DNA of 60,335 nt, taken from the NCBI RefSeq assembly GCF_000006405.1, contig NW_003213929.1, forward strand, positions 156,868-217,202. Direction: 5' to 3'. Below the pieces are notes generated by a model that saw only the letters and a list, made by a program, of their open reading frames with translations, was not told the origin of the DNA and did not search any database. Shown here in pieces: positions 51,206-60,335 of this stretch (positions are counted from its first letter, which is position 1; each line of letters starts with the position of its first letter). Origin of the DNA: Perkinsus marinus ATCC 50983 (lineage: Eukaryota > Perkinsozoa > Perkinsida > Perkinsidae). Position numbers and translations under genes: made by a program.

Positions 51206-52083
51206 GAGTATGGTCGTCATGGACGGCACCAAATAGCCGTTGCTATTTAGATGTACAAGGATCCAGCCCATGCCCCTCAATGCGGACTCACACTGGGAGG
51301 GAGAGCGCTCAGCGCCACGATGTGAAGAAAGAGCGGTAAGACAAATAACCTACTGATCGACGAGCACCGCTACTACCTTTCGAATGATCAAGTCGATAGT
51401 CAACTCCATCGCAGCCAGAGAGAGATGTCGCCAACAAGGTGTAATTCATAATCACCTATTTCGAAAGTCGCCAACAAGTCAACCATAGTCTCTGCCGAGG
51501 CAAGCTGCAAACCAACAAGTTGCAGGTGTGGAATAAACACACAATTTCTCCTCATTTGAGCTCCTACTCTGAATAACACGTGCCACGGGGTCACTAATAA
51601 AAGCATCTCCCTATGAACTATGCATAAAACTATGCATCGGACGAACTCTTTGTGCCGTGAACTTTCATTCTCGCTATAGCAGAAAAACACAGACTACTAT
51701 GTTTTCCAGATACTGCTCACAGCCCGTCACTATATCAGCTCTATTGCTACATACAAAGAAGAAGACAACCCAGGTACCAATAGAGAGCTAAAATATTTTC
51801 CTCATTGTTACACATGCGACAATCAGGCACTCGTCCCGCCCCTATGAACAGGCTAGAGACGCTACCCCCGACTGTCCCACAGGGCGAGCTCTCATCCTTA
51901 CCATAAATTCACCCTCCATAGAGATTTCCCACAAGCCATCCTCTGCGAATCAGCATGCAAGAACAATCATCTCCAACAACGCTGTAGGGCGACCCAAAAC
52001 TGTGATACCACAACTCGTCCAACTCAGGCTCAGAAAAGGAGCATTCAGAAAAATGGGAAATTAAACAAGTAAATATACTACGC
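51206..52083. other. Intergenic, no gene seen
   Basis: Downstream flank of the RING-H2 gene. A minus-strand frame at 51400-51690 has no support. The phrase GTCGCCAACAAG occurs twice (about 51427 and 51468). Confidence 0.4.
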
Positions 52084-53025
52084 TCAGTCACGAGAACTCC
52101 ACCTCATGCGACGGTGACGCGGACGATCGCTGTCACCACTACCACTGGGCATCGTCCCCTCGTAAATTCCCATCAGGATCGACGTCTTACACACTGGGCA
52201 AGTCGGACTGCTCTTCAGCCACTCATCTATGCATGCAGCATGATATCGATGCATGCACGGCAGAGTCCTTAACATCTCCCCCTTCTTGAGACTATCCATA
52301 CACACCGCACAGTTGCCCCGTGCTTCCTTACACGTAGACTGTATAGTAAGCGCGGCAATTTCCCCCTCAGTCGCACCGGCAGCCGGTCCGCCCTGAGCCG
52401 CTATTATCGCAGCCAACGGAGAGTCGTCCATACTGTCACCTTCCTCAGATGCGGCGCCTGATAGTGTAGCCATCACCCCTTGAACCAGTGTATGCCCGAC
52501 AGCACCAACAACAGCACGCAAGCTGTTCCTTATGTGAGGCCCACCTCCACTGGACTCGCTAGCACTATCATTCACCCGATCCGACGTCGATCTGGAGTCA
52601 TCACTGCTCCCCCTCGGTAAAGGGAACTCCCTAGCGCTCAAGAAGGAAGCCTCTGAGTCACTCCTGTCGAGCGGGGCGGCCGGCCTGGTCTCCTCTGCCG
52701 TCGCGTTCTCGCTGTCTACACTCAGGAATGCCGGCCGGCTCACAGGGCGTACAAATTCTTGATCAGTTTCGCCTAAGGCCGCAGCCAACCTCAGAGCTAC
52801 TACCCGGTCGTGCTCTATGTCCTGTGCTTGCAGAATAGCAGTGACCATTTGCGCTACTGTAGCGTCTTGTGGCACATCCAACTCGTCCGCTTGAACTCGA
52901 AGGACCTCTCGCGGCAGCTCCTGAAGGTAGGACCTCCGATCAGCCACCTCCATACGCTGTGTCGATGAGGTCGACGAAGAGTCGTCAGAAGCTGACGATA
53001 TTGCCATTGGCGATGCCGCAAACAT
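52084..53025 (-). CDS. RING-H2 E3 ubiquitin ligase
   Basis: An intronless frame giving 313 residues from ATG 53025 (MFAASPMAISSASDDSSSTS); codons upstream lack an ATG. Residues 30-95 are helical with a SAP-like pattern (LQELPREVLRVQADELDVPQ, ATVAQMVTAILQAQ). The middle is Ser/Asp-rich and probably disordered. The RING-H2 finger at about residues 239-279 is CAVCMDSLKKGEMLRTLPC then MHRYHAACIDEWLKSSPTCP VC, with all eight zinc ligands in C3H2C3 order and the Trp and Pro that contact the E2. The tail is basic (RPRHRRMRWSSRD). It is predicted to be a soluble ubiquitin ligase that recruits an E2 through the RING; substrates are unknown. Confidence 0.88.
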   Translation of the reverse strand: MFAASPMAISSASDDSSSTSSTQRMEVADRRSYLQELPREVLRVQADELDVPQDATVAQMVTAILQAQDIEHDRVVALRLAAALGETDQEFVRPVSRPAFLSVDSENATAEETRPAAPLDRSDSEASFLSAREFPLPRGSSDDSRSTSDRVNDSASESSGGGPHIRNSLRAVVGAVGHTLVQGVMATLSGAASEEGDSMDDSPLAAIIAAQGGPAAGATEGEIAALTIQSTCKEARGNCAVCMDSLKKGEMLRTLPCMHRYHAACIDEWLKSSPTCPVCKTSILMGIYEGTMPSGSGDSDRPRHRRMRWSSRD

Positions 53026-53926
53026 CTTGGGAAAACAAGCTGAGCCAGAGCAAGACAATAAACAAACCGGAGATCCTACAGGGCATTGACCACAGCAATA
53101 GCGCTACTTCCACAGTCCAGGGCTGCGGGCGCGACCAGGCTCGCTAGAAATTTGATAGGGCTTTCGAACGTATAAGTGTCATTGAACAACTCCCACTTCT
53201 GATCGAGAAACACGGTTTTAGATATTTTTCGGGCCACTCGTCATCAAATCCTACACTATCTCCTGTGAAACCCGAAATCCGTCTACCAGGGGCACGAATG
53301 AATTCAGCAATTCAACGGTGCATGACTCGCCTCCCCAAAAAGAGACTTCTTAGAGCATCTTATGAATTGCTTATATAATTTCACCGATTCACCAATACGA
53401 CGTCCCTGCGAAATAACAGATCGAACGCTAGTCGGGAATACTACATTGGAGTTTCACCCTAGTGATATGAAAAACACTACTGAAAAACATGTTTCACGAC
53501 TACTGCATACCGCGTATATCGTGTTTTTTTCACCGAGTTTTACGCCACTCCACGCAAAGCGGGTGAATCTCCGTTAATGCAGCTGACACGAACATCTACT
53601 ACCCCGACCATAAAACCCCTGGAGAGTCCATCACCATTATCAGTTGCCTCGTCAATGGCATCACTCCCATCTGTCATGTTGTAGTGCAACACAACACACT
53701 CCTCCAGTTCACGATTGGACTATCTACGACTACTGGCACGAGCAGAATACCGGAAACAGCTGAGCTCTGTGTAAAATCAATTCTCGCATCCTGTTGGAAT
53801 TGCCTCAAAATGGATGGGAACATTGGCAAGAGCTGAGAACTGTGGAATCTGCTGAATATATTAATAACGATATGAAAAAAGGGGAAGTACAGCAACTGAT
53901 GAACAGCTGTATAACACTAGTTACTC
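53026..53926. other. Intergenic, holds one MITE of family 2
   Basis: Promoter side of the RING-H2 gene and 3' side of the next gene. Apart from the MITE at 53448-53572 nothing is recognised. Confidence 0.4.
53448..53572. mobile_element. MITE family 2, copy with good terminal inverted repeats
   Basis: 125 bp, ends GGAGTTTCACCC and GGGTGAATCTCC (11 of 12 complementary). The centre has TTTCACGACTACTGCATACC as in the 7.5-kb copy. Confidence 0.85.
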
Positions 53927-54830
53927 ATTCAGATGTGGAATAGGCCTCTTAGTGGCCCTCAGCAGAAGTCGAGGGACCCCCCAGGGCCGGTAAAAATCCC
54001 TTAGTATATCCCATAAGAACATGGCAGACTTCTGCGCCACGTTCAATGACGACTTTACGACGATTCTCCCCAATGGTCTTGTCGAGACCTGCATATTCTC
54101 AATAGTTGATATGCGATATCTCTTCGAGCCTACCTCGAGTGGTGATCGTAATGAGCTTCTCCTTGGCACGGATAACCCCACCGATGAGGCGATTGTCGGG
54201 ATTGAAGGCGACATGGACGTTAACATCGAGATAGCAGGGAATGCTCTCGAAAGTAGCAGAGGCGACCTAGATCAGTTTCCACGCGACCAGAGGGTATTTC
54301 TAACTTACCTTGAAAGTGTCTAATGCCGTCTCCTGTAGATGAGTCAGCTGACGGCGACAGTCCTCAGCCAGCCCTGTGATCCTAGACTGCACGATCTGCT
54401 TATTGACAGGAATAGCCTCTCTGATTCGTCCAATGAACGTCATAATGACGCCGGAGCTACTGCGAATTCTCTGAGGGAAATTGTCACCAAAACTCCCAGG
54501 TAGCCCAGGTCACCTTGAGCAGTTTGCTGCCTGCATCTAAAACTCCATCTAGACAAGAATCCACTCGGATCACCCAGGGTCGAGTAAGCTCAATGACAAA
54601 TGGGAACTTCTCTCGTGCAGTCTTGACCGGTAGGTAATCTCCCAACCACGAGAGAGATCTGTTGACAGCACTGCTCAGGACCTGGGCTGGCATCAGGAGT
54701 AAATCAATAACCCTAGGACGCGAAACGCACGGAGTAAACTGCTTTATAATAAAAGCAATATAACGACGCTGAATGGGACTGAAAATAGTAACAAAGGTCT
54801 TATAGACCGACTCTGGTTGAAACCGTTTGT
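53927..54830 (-). CDS. Unknown protein, multi-exon
   Basis: Segments that join in frame: QPESVYKTFVTIFSPIQRRY then IAFIIKQFTPCVSRPRVIDL, LLMPAQVLSSAVNRSLSWLG, DYLPVKTAREKFPFVIELTR, SCLDGVLDAGSKLLK (54484-54830); then VIMTFIGRIREAIPVNKQIV, GLAEDCRRQLTHLQETALDT (about 54440-54310); then IPCYLDVNVHVAFNPDNRLI, GGVIRAKEKLITITTRG (about 54260-54140); then GLDKTIGENRRKVVIERGAE, VCHVLMGYTK (about 54100-54005). The intron between the last two keeps frame (gtaggctcg...atatgcag). The mixture of an amphipathic helical N part (faintly like perilipin/lipid-droplet proteins) and a beta-type C part is not a family I can name. Both ends are uncertain. Confidence 0.45.
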
Positions 54831-56333
54831 TAGTCGAGTGTTCGCATATTTTCCGCTCATTCTCCTCAATGTGCAGGGAGGAGCCCAGACTCCGAGTGCA
54901 TCAAAATTGACATCAACCCTCTTGTCAATGTTACTTTAAAGCCAGAGGGTAGTAGTTTAACCCTCAGCTACCTCTTCTGGCCGGTCATTACTCGTATAGA
55001 GCGGTTGTTATCTTGACACGAAGTTGAGACTGGGAAGCCCCAGGACGATACCGAGAACGCTGCTGCTGATAGACGGCCTTCTAGCTGTGATATACTCCAA
55101 ATGGTACCACTCCACGGTCACATCCTCCACAACCTACCTTAGTTTGCACCAATGACCGGAAATTTGAATTTGCCCTACCTAAGGGCCCATCTGCCCAACA
55201 CTCCTCAACCTTCGGTGGTCGTCAGAGGCTCTTACCAATACAGGATCTGACCACTCCTCCAATGGGGCAACTCTGAATGTCTGACAAGTGCTCCAACATG
55301 AGCGTAGGTCGACCAAACCAACACTTGTGGTATCCCCCCGGCCCGGCCAAAGGCCCCGCCGTATACGAAGGATGAACACTCCTCAGCGGCCCATTACCGT
55401 CTGAAACTGGAGCACCAAAACCAGGCCTCCAACTATGCGTACGGGAATGCCGAAGATATACTTGCGCAGAATGTTGTTCGGAATGCGTCGTTTTAACGCG
55501 CGTAAAAACGCTCAAACCCCTCGGGACTTTCTCCACGCATAATCGTTTGAACATCGTTCTGCGGGATTATTCTCGTAGCGTTGCGCGGTCGCCAGGGGTG
55601 CCAGGAGATGACGGAGTAGAGTAGAAGAGTAGTAGAGAGCTGGATCAAAGCTGTCAAAGCGTGGGACCAGACGTAGGGACTTCTACTCGATCCGAAGGTA
55701 CCCCTGTTCAACCGCGGGTTGGCTCAGCCGGAATCCTCACCACGTAGAGTTCTTACTAACGTAGGAACCCAACATCACAATTAGATCTAATGGATTTGCT
55801 ACTCAATCGCACTAGTGAGACCACTACATATAGACCAAGTGCTAGTCAAGCGAGATTACAACGTAAGAGCAACTGCTCCCAGTCGTAAACGACGCACGTT
55901 CACAGTCAAAGAGAGAACACGTAGCCACAGTAAGCTACGGTTGTCTAGTATCAATCTAGAACTCTAACTCTCAGATAGAACAGAGGTGTGCAATCAATCT
56001 CATCATCTTCAACGTGAGTGAAACGTCCTGCCGTTTCAACACCAAGATACGTTGCGAAGATACGCCATCATCTTGAGCACTTAAGTCGTCTTGGTGTTCC
56101 TTTGCGCTTGCCTCGCGGCTCCGCGCATTGGCCACGGGAGACGTTGGCTTAAGTGGATCCCATCATAATTGACGTATACACCCAACGAGCCACCAATGAC
56201 GATCCCAAAAAGTAAAAAATGAACTAGTCTAATAGTCGTCATCTATCATCATCGATTACCATAGTCGTCTACATAATTCTTCTAGTCGTCTAAGTCGTTA
56301 TACCATAGAGCCTTGAAGTCGTCTACCAAAAAG
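54831..56333. other. Unassigned; possible exons and possible retroelement border
   Basis: Minus-strand frames at 55179-55711 (WRPGFGAPVSDGNGPLRSVH; WSHALTALIQLSTTLLLYSV) may be exons but are not recognised. From about 55740 to 56333 the sequence is AT-rich with many GTCGTCTA/TAGTCGTC motifs and may be the 3' non-coding end or LTR of the retroelement to the right; no matching second LTR is inside the window. Confidence 0.3.
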
Positions 56334-59300
56334 CTAGTTGGTGTCGTTCTCGATCATAACGTAGTCACGATAGTAGACACGTTGTTCGGCCTGCCTCAGA
56401 GAGTCGAGACGTGCTTCTGCATCCACACTGTCGACGCTCAGTAGCTGAATAGCGTGCTCGTACTTGGCAAAGACGTTAGCCATAGACTCCCCTAGGTTCT
56501 GGTGCAAGTCGTGAACCACGTCAGTACAGTTGTTGGACTTAGCGTGATCGGACAACGTGGACAGAAACGTACCCTTGTAGAGGCCAAGTAGACGTAGATA
56601 CGTATAGTGAATACTCATAGGTATACGTTGGCACCTACGGGCTCTCAGATTAGCGTCGTGGGGCAGTGTAGGGACTCCGAGTATGTGACCAGTGGTACTA
56701 ACGTCCCAACAACGTAGAGCCGACAGGAATCCTTCAACGAGAGACCAACGTAATAACTCCCCCAAAGTAGATATGACGTATTCCTCGGATAAGTACTCGT
56801 CGTCTACCATTTGTGGAGTAATAGTAGCATTGTCGTCCACGTCGAAGTAGGCCCTGCCTTTACGTACAAATTGACGTAGGCGACCAGTAAGGGAATTGCC
56901 AACGTAACACCACTCAACGTGGACTCAAAGGGAGTCAGGTACGTCTGGTCAATATTGGGTATGGTGTTGAACGTGAGTGACCCAGACGTCCAAGTAGTTG
57001 GCGTAGACAACCTCGTACTGATACCACGTGGGAGACGTGGGTAGGACCAATTCCACTTATAGAGACGCTGTAGTAGATGGCATACCCGACATAATCCCAA
57101 GTGCATGTACTTATAGTGATAGATAGTCGATAGGACCCTTATGAGGGCTGACGTATACTTGCTGTTACTAAGGTGGATCACACCGTCGTCATCTTCTTCG
57201 GCATGGCGGAGTCGCTCCGGGCTGGGATGACGTCTGACTATACCATGTCGATCAACGTAACAAATACGAGCCAACCTTCTTAGTTTACCACCCTTCATAC
57301 CGAGTTCCTTGTAGGTGACCTTCTCAAGGAGAAGATTCTTGAAGTCCTTCAAGTCGTCGTCCAACTCTTGCGCACGTATTACGCAAGCACTGACACGGTC
57401 TTCGTAGTTACCATCCTGTAGTAGCTCTGGGTCGATCTCTTCCACGGGCTTGGCATAACGTGCGAGTTCACGTAGTTCTTCTTGTTGTTCAGTGGTAAAG
57501 GAGCCGTAGTTGGGTAGGTCAATACCGTCACAGTTGAGAGTCATCACCAGAGCACCGACCGTTGAAGAGTTGGTTGTGGCGTTAGCCACGGGAGAAGTAG
57601 TAACCTCCTCTACTAGTTTAGCACCAGTGGTTGTTGTTGACGTATTCGTGGCGTTAGCCACGGGAGAAGTAGGAATACATTGGGCGTCCCTGCCGTTGGC
57701 GGTTGCAGTTGTTGGTTCCGTGGCGTTAGCCACGGGAGAAGTGGTGTATTGTGAGCAGGGTTCTTCATCGTTGGTCTCGACTATATTCTCAGCCATCTCG
57801 TCATTCGTAATCTCCCTATAGTCAAAAACCACTTCGCTGACAGACATCGCCTTGCAGACGTGGGTACCGTCAATAACCTTGTCGTTGATCTTAGTTCGTG
57901 ATATCGAGTCGGCATAGTTCAACTCAGAGGGTATGTGCTTGACGATAACGTCTAACTGCCGGCACATCTCCCTAATCTGCTTCAGTCTTCGTCGTTCAAC
58001 GACAGGTAGCTTCTTGTCCCTACTGGGGCGTCGTAACCGATACACCGTGATCTCACTGTCACATAGGAGAACGACTTGTCGAGCTGGTAGATTAGGTACC
58101 AAGGGTTCTAGAGGTGACTGGTGAGGACGTAGACAAGTCTTGATGGGTAAGTAGGTTGATGTAGAACGTATCCAAGTGAGGGCGTGGTGTACAGCGACCA
58201 GCTCCTTACGTGGAATAGTCCACTTAGTCTGTGAGCTTGGGAAGACTCCTCCACGAGCCATGACCCTAGTAGTAGTATCTTCACCAGTGGTACACCTCAC
58301 GTCCACACCCCAACATTCACCAGATGCATCTGATGAGACCAATAAGGGGTAATTCTCCAAGTCAATGAACCTCTCGAAGCCTATTAACGTAGTTATTTCC
58401 GTACACGACCTTGCCCATACTTTGATCCGATGGACCAAATCATCGTTGAGCTTGTCGTCCCAGTTTTTATGAGCCTGACAGACTTCTCGCCAAAGTAGTC
58501 GTCCTTGTATGTCTAGCTCAACGTAGAGGCCAAGAGGGTCGTAGAGAAAAGCCAAGGCTGCACAAGCCTGTAACTTAGTGACTTCACCATCTGGCACGTA
58601 GCCGGAGTAAACCGCGTGGAATTTGTCGACGTCTAACTTGAGCAGGTATCCAAGGACGGACTTCTTGGCACCGTCGTTACCGTCCGCAGTCAACCAGTTG
58701 CAGAAGGACTTAACGGGGTCATTACCGAAGCCATGTCCAGTGAAGACGTGAGAGCCGAACTCGTAACCAAGTCGTGCTTCCTCTCTAGTTCTCCCACCGT
58801 AATAGAGGTCATCAACGTATTTGAGTAGTAACATTCTAGTAGGTATAGAAGGACCTCGTAATATATACTCTACGCCAGTCGCAGAGGGCATTAATAGTGC
58901 CTGCTCGATCTGCACGTTAGAGAGTAGTCGTGGTGGTGAACCGGTAACTTCGGCCTTGTGTACCTCACGTTGTACAGACAGAGAGGACGTTAGAAGTCGT
59001 TCCATTTCCAGTACCACGTCGTGGCTACTTGCCTCTAGCATACAGGGGGCATTATTACTGCCAAAGGCGATACTCGACCATAGGACAGTATAGTTCCCAA
59101 TACACGTATAACTGGAATAGCCAACGTCGTATAATGAAGCCTTCATCTGGCAGAATGCCTTGGAGACGTCGGCAGAGATGAAGTAGGGAAAGCTCCTCAG
59201 CTGTAGTAGTACTCCTTGTAGGTCGTTCTGGGTCTTACCGCCACGTTTAGTGAACTTGTTCAACGTACGGAAGTCTAGAACGATACGACAAGGCGTCGTA

Positions 59301-60335
59301 GGATGACTGTCTCTAAAGACCATGTGTGATGGCGTATAATGGTAGGGCTTAATAACGACAGTGCCCTCCAAAGCCGTATCACGTGTCATAACATCCCATG
59401 CCGTCTGACATTCGTCAAAGGTTGGGGGCTCGAGAGTACCGTCGACATAGTTGTTCTTGACGATTGTGCAGAATCCTCGAGTAGTATATACTTGTAGTGC
59501 TGCCTCAAAAGCATCACGTTGTTCTGGAGAGAGTCGTCTCGTAGAAGCAGTACCACGATGTGCAGCGTTATTGAAGTTGTTAGGTGGACGTTCTTCTCCC
59601 AACCAGGGTAACCGTACACATACTCTACCTAGGGGTGCCTTGGCATCCCACATCCAATGACGTAAGAGGACATCCCAAGGAGGTAGATTGTCGTCGGAGT
59701 TGTTGTCTACCACATCGTCGTTGTCGTGGTTCTCGTCATGGTGGGGGGTAGCCAAATCCACGTTGGGGGATGTTCTCGTCGATGCAGTAGAAGTATAGTG
59801 AACATAGTAGTCGTTCGTCGTAGGATCTTTTCCCGATTGGCTACAGTCGGCCTGGCCCACAAACAAGTCGTCTGGGTAAGTCCTCGTCGTAGGGAAAAGG
59901 GCCTTGTGTAGATCCGCTTCAGATGGCTCGGTACCAGAGTCTTGAAGTAGGAATAGTTGACGTATATGGTTGATCACGTACATAGCCGTGATCTCCTGTT
60001 GGTCTTTCTCCAGCTGGTTAGCTGTAGAGTAGTTGTCATTGAACCGTACTTCTTTAGGAGCCGAGTAAGGGCTGAAGTCGTGCTCGTCGTTAGTAGTAAC
60101 ATGCATACCGTGTGGGCTGACGCGGATGGTGGTGCGTAACTTACCCATGGTAGGACAACCAAGTAGTACCGGGACATATAAGTCATCAGACACCACGATG
60201 AACTCGTCGTAGATCGTAATACGGTTGGTGGAGACCTTGAGCATGACGATACCGTCGACGTTCAAAGCACCACCGTCAGCCACTATAATGTGATGGGCAG
60301 AGTTGGTGTAGATTTCTGCAGTGGGGGCCAGTCGT
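56334..60335 (-). mobile_element. LTR retroelement, BEL/Pao-like pol, incomplete in window
   Basis: Minus-strand pol that runs off the right edge. Parts in order: aspartic protease-like segment (about 60.05-60.28 kb; VVSDDLYVPVLLGCPTMGKL); reverse transcriptase (about 58.8-59.4 kb; CRIVLDFRTLNKF, SADVSKAFCQMK, LKYVDDLYYGG with the YVDD box); a connection segment with FLYDPLGLYVELDIQGRLLW, whose DPLGL...GRLL..E pattern is typical of BEL/Pao; RNase H (about 57.9-58.4 kb; LVSSDASGECWGVDV, WTIPRKELVAVHHAL, VVLLCDSEITVYRL, ELNYADSISR); a linker with three TSPVANAT repeats; and the start of an integrase zinc region (about 57.1 kb). The pol part up to RNase H is one long open frame. The integrase end looks broken, about one or two breaks. 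Age cannot be estimated without both LTRs. Confidence 0.85.
57574..57745 (-). repeat. Three copies of a hairpin-forming 24-base repeat coding TSPVANAT
   Basis: GTGGCGTTAGCCACGGGAGA occurs at about 57577, 57650 and 57720 (spacing about 70-73). Each copy contains the stem GTGGC-GTTA-GCCAC. Read on the minus strand each gives T-S-P-V-A-N-A-T within the low-complexity linker between RNase H and integrase of the retroelement. Confidence 0.85.

Noticed and set aside
1-60335. tRNA genes, rRNA, CRISPR arrays, bacterial-type operons or riboswitches
   Set aside because: None seen on either strand by eye; the gene structure is eukaryotic throughout.

Overview
The window is eukaryotic nuclear DNA. Most genes are split by very short GT-AG introns (many 34-50 bases, some as short as about 34). 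There is no operon structure and the gene families are typical of eukaryotes. Three features together suggest an alveolate, most likely a Perkinsus-like protist: a plant/apicomplexan-type AP2-domain protein, a small secreted protein with duplicated Cys-rich units, and a mitochondrial-type acetate kinase. This is inference from gene content; no rRNA or other taxonomic marker is present. I saw no tRNA, rRNA or CRISPR array.

Layout. 0-16 kb: start of a partial gene (minus); a 53-bp minisatellite; a three-AP2-domain gene, a centrin-like gene, a small multi-spanning membrane protein and a PAM2-motif protein (all minus); a Ser/Asp-rich gene end; importin-alpha (minus, about 15 exons); a conserved protein of unknown function with a macro-like GGG.FGN motif (minus); and, diverging from it, a small Cys-rich probable mitochondrial membrane protein (plus). 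16.2-21.7 kb: an LTR retrotransposon with almost identical LTRs. 22-29 kb: an LEA2-like membrane protein and acetate kinase (minus), then a poorly resolved plus-strand gene whose end resembles a Piezo C terminus. 29.6-32.7 kb: a RING-CH protein fused to a YqgE/AlgH (UPF0301) domain, then a SpoU/TrmH-type RNA methyltransferase. 34-36.3 kb: a DDX47/Rrp3-type DEAD-box helicase (minus, 11 exons) with a 30-bp minisatellite in its first intron. 38.4-43.2 kb: an unknown acidic protein and a TruD/PUS7 pseudouridine synthase (plus), the latter interrupted by a 100-N assembly gap. 44.5-55 kb: unknown proteins, a coiled-coil protein, a secreted Cys-rich protein, a poly-Ser protein and a RING-H2 E3 ligase (mostly minus). 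56.3-60.3 kb: a second LTR retroelement (BEL/Pao-like pol) running off the right edge.

The most interesting pattern is a short repeat of about 140-190 bp with terminal inverted repeats (CAGTGTGGGAAAATATG and its complement). At least one copy is flanked by a perfect 8-bp target duplication, so it looks like a hAT-type MITE. Seven copies lie in the window. Three or four sit inside introns. One is inserted in the last coding part of importin-alpha, where its inverted repeat appears to supply the GT of a new 5' splice site. That is the signature expected of an introner-like, intron-creating transposon. A second, unrelated MITE family (ends GGAGTTTCACCC) carries a large internal palindrome and also occurs within an intron.

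The genes do not form one pathway. Several concern RNA and translation (helicase, TruD, TrmH, PAM2 protein) or transport and ubiquitin (importin, two RING proteins). Exon boundaries given below were worked out by hand from reading frame, GT-AG sites and family alignment.
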